A DNA stretch of 64,000 bases from Parastagonospora avenae f. sp. tritici 18332-5 (Eukaryota; Ascomycota; Dothideomycetes; Pleosporales; Phaeosphaeriaceae), in the NCBI GenBank assembly GCA_022559985.1, contig JAFJTR010000049.1, forward strand, positions 124,001-188,000. The letters run 5' to 3'. Below, in pieces: positions 52,147 to 63,321 of this stretch (position 1 is its first letter; each line of letters starts with the position of its first letter). The notes under the pieces are model-generated. The model ran no database searches. It was not told where the DNA came from and worked only from the letters and a program-made list of their open reading frames with translations. The translations under genes were made by a program, and so were the position numbers.

Positions 52147-52942
52147 ATGGCATTCTCACGAGAATTGATCCTCAACTACTCCTGGCCGGACGGTCGAGCT
52201 GTGGGCGACAAAAAGGTGGATAACTGGGAGCTGATTCCTTCTCGACGCGCATTCCGGAATTTGAGAACTCTTTTGGTAAGACAACCAATGCTCGATCTTC
52301 TGCAACCGCAAATCGATGAAGCCGATACATACTACAAAGAAATCATTTCTAAATCCAACGGCCAATATAAAGAGACTCGGATTGACCTCTAAGCAAAGGG
52401 TATAACGAAAGCTGAATTTCTGGGCTGGTGGAAAGGCTGGATGCAAGACCTGGCAAATCCACAGACTTAACAGAAGACGTTTCTTGAAACGATGGTACCA
52501 GCGCATCCCGAACATTACGTCCCACCACCGTAGCCCGGAGATATTATTGGAACGATCGGTGAGCATATTGCTTGGGTGCGCATCCAGCCTGGGGGAGATC
52601 TGCCGGATTGTGTACGACAGTACGCCGACAAAAGATACCAGCCCTTGTCAGCGACTGGGACGTTGGGTGATGGGAGCATCCTCTTTTGAATCCTCCAAAA
52701 AGTTCGGCATACCGAAGACGGATACAATTTCAGACTCAGACTTTGCTTTCCTGTTGCAGTGTCTCAAGTATTGTTTGTTGAGCATGCCGAGCACCTTGCG
52801 GTCGAGTTTAGGAGCTTTACTAGAACGGCGCATGCGGCGGTTCGCAAAGCTTCTGATTGACGTAAAAATAATGAGCTGGGGATGTCGGATCACAAGTATC
52901 GTCAATATCTCAACTACGCGATCAGGCGCACTGATCTCGGTC
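52147..52942 (+). pseudogene. Degraded gene of unknown family with five in-frame stops
   Basis: A single plus-strand frame starts at ATG 52,147 (MAFSRELILNYSWPDGRAV) and continues to about 52,940 without frameshift, but carries TAA at 52,390, TAA at 52,468, TAG at 52,531, TGA at 52,687 and TGA at 52,858. Between stops it reads like one protein of about 240-260 residues, with FLGWWKGWMQDLANPQT, MVPAHPEHYV, IGEHIAWVRIQPGGDLPD, YQPLSATGTLGDGS and VEHAEHLAVEFRSF. From memory this is a Dothideomycete family of unknown function. All five stops are one C-to-T change from Gln or Arg codons, the pattern of RIP. The 3' end runs into a dispersed repeat. Confidence 0.82.
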
Positions 52943-53035
52943 ACGCGGTCAGACGCGCTGATTGCAGCGTCTGAGCAGCGCTCAGACCAGAACCCCTGAG
53001 CCCATCTTTTCTGTAGTTCTCCTCCTTAGTACAAT
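52885..53035 (+). repeat. Dispersed repeat, copy B
   Basis: Closely similar to 18,648-18,800. It begins near gtcggatcaca, continues through tcaatatctcaactacg and ends with gcagcgctcagaccagaa, cccctgagccca and ttctgtagttctcctcctta. As in copy A it directly follows a dead gene. It differs by small substitutions, and the internal duplicated unit is arranged differently. Confidence 0.85.
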
Positions 53036-53225
53036 CAAGTCAACACCAATCGTACAGAATGCATTCATAGTTATCGTTATTTCCTTTCACTAGTGAGTCT
53101 CCCAACAGGGGACGAAATTGCAAATGTAGAAGGTCGCCATTGGAGATTTTACATAATTCATTCAGTTCAGTTATCTTGGGCGAGACCAGCAGTAGTAGCA
53201 GCACAGTGATTTCTGTTTCTCGGCT

Positions 53226-53764
53226 CTACAATTTTGACTTAACCACCTCTTCGCGTCCCTTCAATCCGGGATGTTGGGTGATGATCGGCCTGGTCACCGC
53301 AAAGAACGCCTGTCCTCCCGATTTGCTCGAAAATTGCGCCTTAGACCCAACGTGGAAGAACGCAAAGTCGCCAGCAACAAGGTGATGCGTTACTCCTGTA
53401 GCCTCATCCAAGACGTCGATTTGACCGCTGAGCACGTACTTGGTCTCCTCGTAGTCGTACGTCGGAATGTTGCGTGTGGGCCCGGGTTGGATACGGTAGA
53501 AGCCCGAAGTCAGGTAGCTTGGTGAGTCCTTGGTGTTTGTGCGGATACTGCAAAAGTCAGATGTGTCTGATTGGAAGGGTGATGGGAAATTTGGGTGGAG
53601 AACTTACGAGTGGAAGTCTGCGACGATGGCGCTCTCGCCCTCGGGGATGGGGATGAACTCTTGGCCTGCGCCTTTGATGACGGTAAGAGGGACGTATTTT
53701 TGAGACACTAGGAAATGGTAAGTATGCATCACTGATTTGCTAAACTTCAATGCTTCGGCTTACT
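53226..53764 (-). CDS. EutQ-like cupin protein
   Basis: Three exons are modelled: the A of the start codon at 53,764, then 53,707-53,608 and 53,547-53,226, giving 140 residues. The protein starts MSQKYVPLTVIKGAGQEF and contains a single cupin barrel: YDYEETKYVLSGQIDVLD, then HHLVAGDFAFFHVGSKAQF, and ends in GREEVVKSKL. It matches fungal ethanolamine-utilisation EutQ-like cupins, which probably bind a small polar ligand; the enzyme activity is unknown. In this model the start codon is split by a 56-bp intron (GTAAGC..CTAG). An in-frame ATG at 53,729 inside that intron is the alternative and would give a seven-residue different N-terminus (MHTYHFLV). Confidence 0.78.
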
Positions 53765-54244
53765 GTTGGATGGTTGCTGGTGTGAGAATGCAAGTAGTTC
53801 GCGAAATTATCACAAGGGACCATGGAATATTTAAAGAATCTACGCTTGTGCTCGCGAACCTTCCCTAACTCTTGCTTACGATTATTTTAGGTCCATCGAT
53901 GCATTTGGTTGCTTGTACCCCTTCTTCTCCACTCCGTGATATTTGTCTCGATCGGGTAAGTCGTGCCGGGCAACCTAGCGTAGACAATCTGATCCTACAT
54001 TTTCGTCCCGCATAGATCCACATTTGCTTCTGGCGCGAATTTTGACCAGTAATTATTCTTGTGCGCATACGCTCGGTGAGATGTCATAGGTCAAAAGAAT
54101 GACGTCGAGATTAGGGTTGCGCTAGTGTAGGGGTGCGGGCAGTCTTACCTTGCTTTCTATGAACCATTACCAGATGCACTTGCATTTACCGAGATTGGTC
54201 CTATCTCAAGAGATGTACCTCTGCTAAGGTTAAACTTGCGCACA
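53765..54244. other. Intergenic region
   Basis: About 480 bp between the cupin gene start and the end of the amidase pseudogene. No gene seen. Confidence 0.45.
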
Positions 54245-55791
54245 TCATGTACTATCGTCCACATCTCCCTTCCAGCCACCCTCACTCATGAGCATCTCAC
54301 CCAAAGTCTGACCCATCTTCAACAAGTGCTGATCGTGATTTCGGGCCGCCACAAGGGAGATACCGACAGGAATTCCATTTGCACCGATAAGACCAGGTAC
54401 GTTGATTACCGGTACATGTAAGCCCGACTGCACGTTAGCACAATAATTTCGGGAATGCATGCGCAGTACTCACTATCCACAATGTATTGAACACCGGACT
54501 TCCCATATCGTCGAGCCCAAGCGGAGCTTCATCGAACGCACTCGGAGCTAGAATGACCGAGTGCTTCTTCGCCAGTTCATCGAAACGAGGTCGCATGCTA
54601 CTGAGCGGAACGGTGACATCCAGTCGCTCTTATTGCGTGATACCATTTTCATTCTCCACAATGTCGCAGATCTCTGGCGATTGCTTGTCTTTGTGCATGC
54701 GACACTCATTGAGCAGTGCCACTCGGGCTTCACCGCTCATGATGGCCGTGTGTATGTGCTCCAATACTCTTGCATCATCGATGGGCGCTGGTGAAGACAG
54801 CTCTTCAACCCTAACACCACTCTTTTCAAGAATTATCCTAGCCTTTTCCATGGCGGCTATCGTTCCAAGTCCAGCATGATCCCACATCGGCGTGTTTATC
54901 ATCGCTACTGACATATCTTCAAGCGCAAATCCCTTGGGCGACCGATCATCCCCGATATCGGAAAAATCCGCAAGCAAGTCCAGGTTCCCAATGCTACGCG
55001 CAAAGAAGCCAGTGGGGTCGAACGTGACCGAGAAATTAGCCTAACCAGCCGTAGAAATGGCGTTGTACGATGGCTTCATCGCAAAGATGCCAGTAAACAG
55101 GACCGGCCGAATAACGCTGCCTCCAGACTGTACTCTGATGCTAAGGGGAACTTGCATGTCTGCTACTGCCGCAGCCGAGGCGGCAGATGAGCCACCTGGC
55201 GTCCGACTGGCGTCATGAGGATTAGTTGTTGAAGGCCCGGAGTTAGGCACACTGAATTCCGTGGTGGTCGTCTTGCCTGAGATAGATGTCGGCGAGGAAG
55301 AAGAGGAGAAGCGGGGGGTATACTGACCGATGATGAGCGCGTCAGCAGCTCTCAGAATAGCGGCTGCGGAAGAATCGGAAGTAGGTCGGTGTCCGCGATA
55401 TATCGAAAAACTGTACTGCGTGGGCATATCTGACGTATTGAGTGACATGACCCACGAGACACTGGGTGCATTGTTACCTTTGGTGTCGATGACATCTTTG
55501 ATGCCGATTGCGATATCATGTAAAGGTCCTCGGTTTTCCTTGGGAGCCCTATCAAAGACCTTGGCCTGGCGCAGGACAAAGTCTAGGTCTGATGCTCTGT
55601 TAGTGAAAGGCCTAGAGCTTGATGACGCTACAATGATTTACCTATGTACTCCCACGCGTTGACAATGCCGTCTCACTCCTCGATACGCCGCAACAACGAA
55701 CGCGCATACTGCTCTACAGTTAGAAATCCGCATCTAGCAAGCGAAGCACTTCCGCTACCGTCAGGGAATACAATGGCTTAGACGTATTCAT
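54245..55791 (-). pseudogene. Degraded amidase (amidase-signature family)
   Basis: Blocks of an amidase of about 450 residues are found in order: YSLTVAEVLRLLDADF, AIGIKDVIDTK (the catalytic Lys), LIIGKTTTTEFSVP, ASRTPGGSSAASAAAVAD (the Ser cluster), SGGSVIRPVLF, FDPTGFFARS and HVPVINVPGLIGANGIPVG. Introns can be placed by their ends at several points. Lesions are a one-base deletion near 55,722, TGA at 55,673-55,675 where Trp is expected, TAG at 55,041-55,043 and TAA at 54,630-54,632. The second Ser-cluster position is Ala-Ala instead of the usual Ser-Gly. The gene cannot make a full enzyme. Stops fit C-to-T or G-to-A change. Confidence 0.86.
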
Positions 55792-56259
55792 TCTCACGCA
55801 TGTGTTGCCCTCGAGTCAAAATTTACAGTTTCGTATAAAACAATTACTAGGCTAGATAAAGCAGGGGTACTTTCATATTCATCGTTTTGCGCAGTAACTG
55901 GCAAACACTGGAAGAATACTCAGCCACGAACAAATAGAACACGCCAGCTAAGTTTCGAAGCATTGGAGATCACAGCATGTTCACCGTGCATTCCGTGCGC
56001 TGGTAAAGTCGTACAAAGAACAAACTCGTCGGTCCAGACTCACGCTCTACAATTAACGGCTGCGAGACTTGGATGTGCACACGCCGCATAGACATAATTT
56101 TTTTCTCTAGAAACGTATTGAAGCACAGATGAGTGTGTACATGATGTGTAATTTTCAGATATGACGCAGAGCAAGATTTCTTGTGTGTAAACGAAGCGCT
56201 TGTATCGTCCTTCCAAGACCACCCAAACTTCTGCTCTGACCGATCCTCGCCCACAATAT
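55792..56259. other. Intergenic region
   Basis: About 470 bp with no gene. It holds the 3' end of the alpha-glucosidase transcript and the former promoter of the amidase. Confidence 0.45.
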
Positions 56260-59171
56260 CTACATACCTAACACCACCGCCGCAATACCCGCGACCACCG
56301 CACCCATTCCCACCCTCCCCCTCGCTGCACTACCAGGAAACTCTGGCCCACCACCAAACGTGTGCTTGTACTCCCCCTTCAAACTGACCGGCCCCTGCAC
56401 ACTCTGCCCGGTCCCCAAAACCGTGATATTCTTGATACTCACGCCTGCATCGTACCCGAAACTACCACTCATGCTAAACGCCCCGTTGTTGTATGTGAAC
56501 ACGATATTAGACGTAGCATTCTGCTCAATGCTGTCGCCGTCATCGAGATATAGTGTGCCTTGGGCTTGGTTCGTCACATTCGGCGCGATCCACAGGATGA
56601 AATCCTGCTTGCGTAGCTCCGTAGTAGTATTTGCGGATTCCGCACGGAGAGGCAGGATAGCGCCTCCGCGGACGTGCAGGGGGATAGAGTCGAAATCAAC
56701 GTTGGTGAGGTTGATGTATGACGCGTTCCCCTGGACTTTCTCTCCAGTCCAGAAATCGTAGAAAGTCGCGTTGGGCAGGTATATGCTTACTGCTGTGCTA
56801 TTCTCCTCGAGCACCGGGGACACGAGGATGTCGTCGCCGAAGAAGAATTGGTGCTCGATGGCGAAGGTGTTTTTATCGCTGGGGTAATGGTAGAATAGGG
56901 GATTGAGAACAGGGAGGCCAGTGGTGGATTGGCGGTGGAATGCGGTGTAGAGGTAATCCAACAACCTATACCGCACGGGGATGATCTTGCGTGCGGCGGC
57001 AGTGGTCTTGGGCCAGCGGTAGTATTCCTGTGATATGGACGTGTCGCCGGCGTGGTTGCGCATGAAAGGGTAAAAGGCACCGAGCGTAGTCCAGCGAGCA
57101 CACAGGGTCTCGGTGGTGTTTCCTGCGAAGCCGCAGATGTCCGGGCCGACCATGGGGATTTGGAAGATGCTGGCGAAGTTGAGGACGCCGGCGATGCTGA
57201 AGCGGTATTGCTCCCATGTGCTGACGTTGTCGCCGAGCCATTTGCCTACATATTTGCCCAGACCAACGAATGTTGAGCGTGTGATGATGAGTGGGCGACG
57301 GGTTGGGCGACGCTTGACCATGCTGTTTCGAGAAGCAATCGACATCATACTTCCCCAGAAGTTGTGGGTGTCGTAGTGGTATGTGCCGTCGTGGTTTTGG
57401 ATGTCTGTGTCCATGGTCTTGTTGCTGATTGAACCTGCGGCATTGCTGATTTGGTAGCTTGGGTTGATGAGATCACGTCCAGGCAGACCAGCGTGTTGAG
57501 CAAGATCAGCAGAATTGTCGCTTGCCTGACGAGCGCCGAAACGCTTGATTGGAGTAGGGCTCATATCGCGAGAGTCGAGAGAGCGTCGAGTGCTATTGGC
57601 GCCTGGTTGAAATCCAGCGGGAAAGCCAGGAATTTGCCTGCCATCTGCATTTTGCCTGACAGCCGGAGGCTTTGGTGGAGCTGTAGTTTCTGCCGCATAC
57701 GCTATAAAATGTCAGAATGATCAGGAGGGGAGGGCGATACACTTACCATCTGGATCGCTACAAGGATACGGGCAAAAGTTAGCCGGCTCATTCATATCGT
57801 TCCAAAGCCCATCGATATTCACACCCGTCTCAGGGCTGAAAAACTCCTCAAACTTTTCGTCCCAGTACTTCTGCGTATTCGGGTGAAACCAATCCGGAAA
57901 CACCGTTGGCCCAGGCCAAACAGACCCCTCATAGAACGACCCATTAGCACGCTTCTGCCAAACCTCCATCTCTGCACCATCATTGTAAACATCATTGTCG
58001 CCTCGCCAAACAGCCGAGTTAACCATGACAATGTAGTGCTGCTGATGCTGATGCAAATACTCGACCAGGCCCCTCACAAGCTCAATCGGATATCTCTCAG
58101 GGTCCAGCGTAAACAAGCGCCTGAGCTCCATGTAGTCGATATCAGTCCACATTGTCTCGAGCGGAATCTCCGCCTTGCTGTAATTTGCAACAACCTCGGC
58201 GACTTCCCACACATCGCGGTATCCGTACTTGCACTGGTGGGAGCCAAAGCCCCAGTATGGCATCATGGTGGGAAGACCTGAGAGTGCGGAGTACTGCACG
58301 GCGACGTCTTTGGGCGTGGGGCCTGAGAGGAAGTACAGGTCTACGACGCCCCCGAGCGTGTTGTACTCGAGGTATGTGCCGGCTGAATCATCGATCCTGA
58401 CGTCCATACCCTCAGATGTGGCAAGGAGGACGCCGTGGGTGCCATTTTCGCCGCGGTGGTCGATGTAGACCGGGTGAGCTCCGTATAAGTTACTTCCAGG
58501 TGCTGTTCCATAGGCATCACGGTTCCAGAGCTATTCAGGCGTCAGAATATATCTAAGTAGTAGTGGTAATGACTTACCGTGCGAGTGTAATTCGTCGTGT
58601 TAAGCTGGAATGGATCCGTGTGCTCGCCAATCCCATACAGACTCGGCTGGTCCGGCAAACTCGTCCGCAGCCTCAAATACTGATCTTCAAAAACCAGACT
58701 CGCGGCTGACGTGTTGAACAGTGTCTCTTTATTCTCCTTGCGAGAAACAGCAAACGTAAACGGATTATTCGTCCAGGAGAATTCCAGGTCGGAGGCGTCT
58801 GGGCTGATATTTGCGCTGGCCGGTCTCGGCCAGACGGATTCTTGGATCTGGAAGACTTGCTCTGCTTGGTCGTAGATCTTCACGTGAAGTCGTTGCTCTG
58901 TTTCCCATCAGTACAATCACTTCCATATGTTTTTCCAAGACTCACCAGTCTGATACTCAACAAGCAACTTCAAATCCACCAAATCCCTCCCATAAACATC
59001 ACATGCCGCGCCGGCGAGCTTCAAATCCGCCGTGACACTCGCCCCATCATCCTTGACATTGCTCGCCGTGTAGCCCGGACAAGCATCAAGCGACTTTGTC
59101 TGGCGGGCCTCGAGTGCGTGGGCCGAGGCAGCAAGTGCGGACCCAAACAGAACCAAGCCCTTACTCAACAT
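56260..59171 (-). CDS. Secreted GH31 alpha-glucosidase with C-terminal hydrophobic tail
   Basis: Four exons, 59171-58946, 58897-58578, 58530-57747 and 57701-56260, give 923 residues; introns are 44-48 bp. Residues 1-20 are a signal peptide (MLSKGLVLFGSALAASAHAL). The catalytic nucleophile is Asp427 in GLWNDMNEPANF and the probable acid/base Asp601 in KYVGKWLGDNVSTWEQ; the substrate-binding TMWTDIDYME and PMVGPDICGF segments are also present. A Pro/Gln-rich insertion (about 446-490) lies between the two halves of the barrel, as in fungal alpha-glucosidases. It releases glucose from maltose-type ends of starch and oligosaccharides. The C-terminus has small residues and a hydrophobic tail (VGMGAVVAGIAAVVLGM), suggesting a GPI anchor, which is less usual for this family. 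Many N-glycosylation sequons. Confidence 0.92.
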
Positions 59172-59961
59172 GGTGGACAATCGCGGTGCTGCATTCCATC
59201 GTGAGGGCCAACGCAATATTTATACTCCAATGGCCAGAGCTAGCATCGTGTCTTCTGAACCATTCACGGACCGACATCCATCTCCGTATACTTGGATACC
59301 ATGTTTCCCCACCAACGCCATCGTCTTAGCGGTAAGGTGCGGGGTTAGATGCATGTCTAGTGAGCACGAAATCGACACACGGTACGCGAGGCGTGCAAAA
59401 ACTGGGGAAAATGCGGAGAAGTGTAGGCCTTGTTTTGGCAACAAACCGCTGCGAGGCGCACAGCGTTGTTGCTGATTCGTTGCCTGCCGGGCCGTGGGTG
59501 ATGGTCATTGGTTGAGCGTCGGACCGCGGATGCATGAGGCGTGACATCAACGGGAAGGTGCTTGGCGGGAGGAACGTTGACATATCTGTCTAAGTAGTTC
59601 AAATAATGTTGAGCTAGTGTACAAGGACTTGAGTACATTTCCAGCCTGAAAGTTATATTCGGACGACGTGCGGCTTGAAGCGTGACGTTCTAGAAGTCCA
59701 TCTATGCCGTTCGGGCATACTAAGCGAAGGAATTGAAAACGGTCAGGTAATTCAGGACAGAGACGATACCGTGTCATGGTAACGTGTAGCTATGTTTACG
59801 GTAGTCCAAAGCTTAGTCGCGAATGTTGACTGACATTGAAGCCTATGTACCATCTCAACGATTACGCGCACAGAGCAAGCTCGCCCAACAGTAGTCATTG
59901 AATCTTGTCTTCCACCGCTCTGAACCTCTTGCACCTCATTCCAATCCTCGCCCCATCACCC
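59172..59961. other. Intergenic region, no gene recognised
   Basis: About 790 bp between the alpha-glucosidase start and the stop of the dehydratase gene. Short frames only. The left half should contain the alpha-glucosidase promoter; no CreA-type cluster was recognised by eye. Confidence 0.45.
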
Positions 59962-60778
59962 TTACAAACTCTGCCTAGCCTCACTCATCAGCCTCGCCCT
60001 CTGCTTCAACATATGCGTAAAAAGCACATAAATCCCCGGCACATATACCGCCAAAATCGCCCACAGCACATATCCATACACCTCATTAATCCTGCTCGCT
60101 GGCTGAATCGCCTTATACACCAACCAACACTCGCTCGCTACGCCGAGCGGATACAGCACTAAGAACGTGTTGTACCTCAACCACGTCCAAAGGCTGGGCA
60201 CGCCAACGCCAGACAGGTTGAACACGAAGTAACTATATCTGATGACTTCCGTGACGCTCCATGCGAGCAGCATGGTGGTGTATGCGGGGCTGGGGCGCGA
60301 GGTGGAGGGGAAGGCGTAGGGCGAGGCGATGGCGTGGACGAGCAGGAAGCGGGAGGATACTTGCATGAGCGTCGTAAGCAATGGCGCTCGGACAATACCT
60401 AAATCACATCAATCAGCATATGTATCCCCAAATTAAGTTGAGGGGGGAGGGAAGGGACGCACCGAATAAACTATGCAGCACCTCCAGCCCAGCCAGGCTC
60501 TGCACCATGCGCGTGTACACCTCAAGTTCATCGTACACTTTCCCGCTCGCTAGACCTTTTTGGATGGCACCTAGCGGTCCTTCACCGGATTTCACCCACC
60601 CGTCTGTGCCAGCCTTGCTGATCTCTTGACTGCCAGTGGTGACAGTTTTGTATAGCACGCCGGCCCAGAGTGCGGCGCTGAGGGCGTTGTATGCGAGAAG
60701 GTAGGAGTTTTTGGCCGCGGATGGGGGAGAAGCGGGTTTTTGGCTGCGAGATGCAGCTGTCTTGGAGGGTTTGGCCAT
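59962..60778 (-). CDS. Very-long-chain 3-hydroxyacyl-CoA dehydratase (PHS1)
   Basis: Two exons, 60778-60463 and 60398-59962, joined across a 64-bp intron, give 250 residues. This is the HACD/PTPLA family, the dehydratase of the very-long-chain fatty acid elongation cycle in the endoplasmic reticulum. Six membrane helices are visible. The catalytic Tyr and Glu are in RYNTFLVLYPLGVASE; other family blocks are QSLAGLEVLHSLFGIVRAP, LLAWSVTEVIRYSYFVFNL and the basic C-terminus MLKQRARLM. The N-terminus begins with a Ser/Ala/Lys-rich tail of about 24 residues, usual in fungi. No anomaly. Confidence 0.93.
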
Positions 60779-61313
60779 GGTTGCGATCGATCGGCCTTGA
60801 TGGGGGTTGAGGTCTGTCTGGGACAGAAGCTGAGGTTTTTTGGCATGGAAGCTGGAGCCTCGGTACCTGAGCGGATCCGGTTTAGCGTGACATGCGACAT
60901 GAGATCATTCCGAGTCGATTCCGCAGTGACGAGGGAAAAAAGGTGAGTCGAAGAACAATTATCATGTGAAAGTGAGTTTGCATTAGACGTGGTAGTGATA
61001 AGCAAGGGGAGTCGTGTAGATATTCATGATATGTTCATCCAGATCCTAAGTATACAGGTACAATTCCCTCGCGCCGGTGAAGTCTCGAGACTTTACTGTC
61101 GAGCGTCTCTGTCATGCCTCTATTCCTGCGCAGGGGAACTCGGCCAAAGCCCGTGAAACGCCTCGCAGAATAACACCGTGATATGCAAATGCCAACAGCA
61201 GAGAAACGCCAGTGCAGAAACAAAGAAAGCAGCCCCGATCGCATGCATGGTAAACCAAATGGAAACGGGGTATCTTCGCACTAAGCTTCCATGACCATGC
61301 GCCCCAAATGTGT
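60779..61313. other. Intergenic region
   Basis: About 535 bp between the dehydratase start and the stop of the RING-like gene. No coding frame recognised. Confidence 0.45.
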
Positions 61314-62818
61314 TTACAAGAAGATTTGAAACATGGCCTTGGTATTCGAAACCTTTTTACCGCAGTCTTGCACCACGCACTCCTTGAACGGCTTTGTTTT
61401 TGGCGAGCGCTCTTTGCCCTTGCTGGTCTTTTTGGCTGATCGGTTCGCTGTGCATTCGCCGCAGTAGACCTAATCTCTTTGTTAGTGCTATATAATATAT
61501 TTCAGAGAGAAATACATACGTGACCGCAAGTCTTGACGATCCAGACTTGTCGCTTGACTTCGTCGTCGCCTACACAGAGCTCCTCTTCGCAATTGGGGCA
61601 TATCAGAGGACCTTCTTCTTCTGGACTCCTCGTAAAGCCCTCGGGTGCTTTGGCTGGTGGTTCATACGTTTGTGGTGGAGGTGGTGCTCGCGCAGGCTCG
61701 TGGCCCAGGTCAAAGGCAACCATATCAAAGTCGAGTAGCGGTGCTGCGAATCCCAAATGGATATGTCCTCGGGCACGTGGCGCTCCACGTGGTGGGACAA
61801 CGGGGCCTTGGCGAAAGTTGGCAGCTGTGCGGTTGACTTGAGCGCCGAATCGTTCGACCTGTGCCCGCAAATGCACAAAGCGCCCGTTCATGTCGCCGAT
61901 GAGATTCAATGCCCTGTGCACATCGTCGTCCCGGCGGCGTTGTCGTTCTTCTTGCGGTAGTGGGTTTTCGCGGACAAACTCGACCTCGTCTCCTTCCGAG
62001 TTGCTGCGGCGAGCTGGGTGCGGTGGATCAATGGCTCGAGACGATATGAACTGTATGTCTGGCGATCCGGGCTCTGCTGGCGGGGGTGTATCTATCCTCC
62101 ACTCTTCGTCACCATTGTCCAGGTCAATGATGATGTCCATGCCGCGGGGCAGCCGGCGCGGACCGCTGTCGTTTCGACGTAGTTGGGCGCGTGCCTCTTG
62201 ATTGTTGTTCTGTGTCCGTCTGCTATTGCCATCCTGGCTGGCCCCATAACCCGAGTCATCGGCGGTCAGGTCAATGACGCCTCCGGCTAATGGGTGTTCG
62301 TTTTGCATGTTGCCGTTGTCGTCATTATCAGCGCTCAGACCGACGGGAGTCCTCATGTGCGCTCTTGCTGCAGCCCCTGCTGGTCGGCGAAAGTCGAAGC
62401 CATCACCAGCAAACCGCCTCGGCGCCGAAGACGCCATGCTCTCGACCCGCGGAAGGTGCAGACCCGACGTGCTCGAGTGTGCGGCGCCCACAGAAGCGGG
62501 TCTTTCAGGTCGATGTTGCGAGGGTTGTCGGCGGTAGTGGAAGTAGAACGGGTTGTCGTCGTTGCCTTCATGCGCCTGCTCGCCGCTCAAGTAGAAGGGT
62601 GATTCCCGGTGCACGCGTGGGTCACGGGCGGAGTCGTGGGTGTGCGTGTGCGTGTTGTAAAAGGAAGAGGCCGAGCCTTCGCCTTCTTCAATTTGGGCAT
62701 GTGAGCGCTAAACGGTGCTTCATCAGCCTGTATTCACCCTCACCGGGCGGCCTGCACCGTGTTGGGCTCCCACCTTGTTTCTCTGCGTAAATCCAAGACT
62801 CCGCAGGCTATCCTCCAT
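61314..62818 (-). CDS. RING-like zinc-finger protein, putative E3 ligase
   Basis: Three exons, 62818-62774, 62707-61520 and 61469-61314, give 462 residues; the first has 15 codons. Introns are 66 and 50 bp. The first 330 residues are disordered and acidic-to-basic mixed, with VIDLTADDS (a SUMO-interaction-like motif) and DIIIDLDNGDEE. A coiled segment lies at about 290-320. The C-terminus has CPNCEEEL, IVKTCGHVYCGECT and FKECVVQDCGKK, forming a RING-like set of metal ligands split across the last intron. SUMO-interaction-like motif plus RING suggests a SUMO-targeted ubiquitin ligase (Slx8/Rfp type), which is inference. A (TGACAA)n microsatellite lies upstream at about 62,981-63,008. Confidence 0.75.
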
Positions 62819-63321
62819 GCCGATGCTACAAAGGAGACGTCGTGAGGATCGGAATGTCGTGCGTGGCGGCCAGCGCGGTGGTGAGCGGTCGAGCTGAAGT
62901 GTCGTGGTTGCGAGTTGGTGTTCAAAAGTGGCGGAAGCTTGGTGGACCGCTTCCCAGGAATCGACTCGGAGCCGCGTCAATGACAATGACAATGACAACG
63001 ACAATGACTAGATGACAAACACTATTCACTTATTCAATATCCACTAATTTGGCCACTGTTATAAGTCATCTAGTTTTGCTTTTTGGTCGTACACTGTATC
63101 ACGTCGTGCAGCAAACGTGATGTCGAGGCGGCAATTGTTGCACCCTGGTCATATTGTACAGTTATACTACGGATACTAATATGCGCCTTCCGCAACCCTT
63201 TTGATTAATGTGCCAAATATCCCGAATTCAAACGCCACATGCTCTTGTGAAGTCCCTTCAAGCCCAGCTCCCGCGATGCATGAAGATCCCTGCGCACCTG
63301 CTCCTTGATCTGAGTGACGGG
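62819..63321. other. Intergenic region with a TGACAA microsatellite
   Basis: About 500 bp between the start of the RING-like gene and the PRP19 stop. Five TGACAA-like units lie at about 62,981-63,008. No gene seen. Confidence 0.55.
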
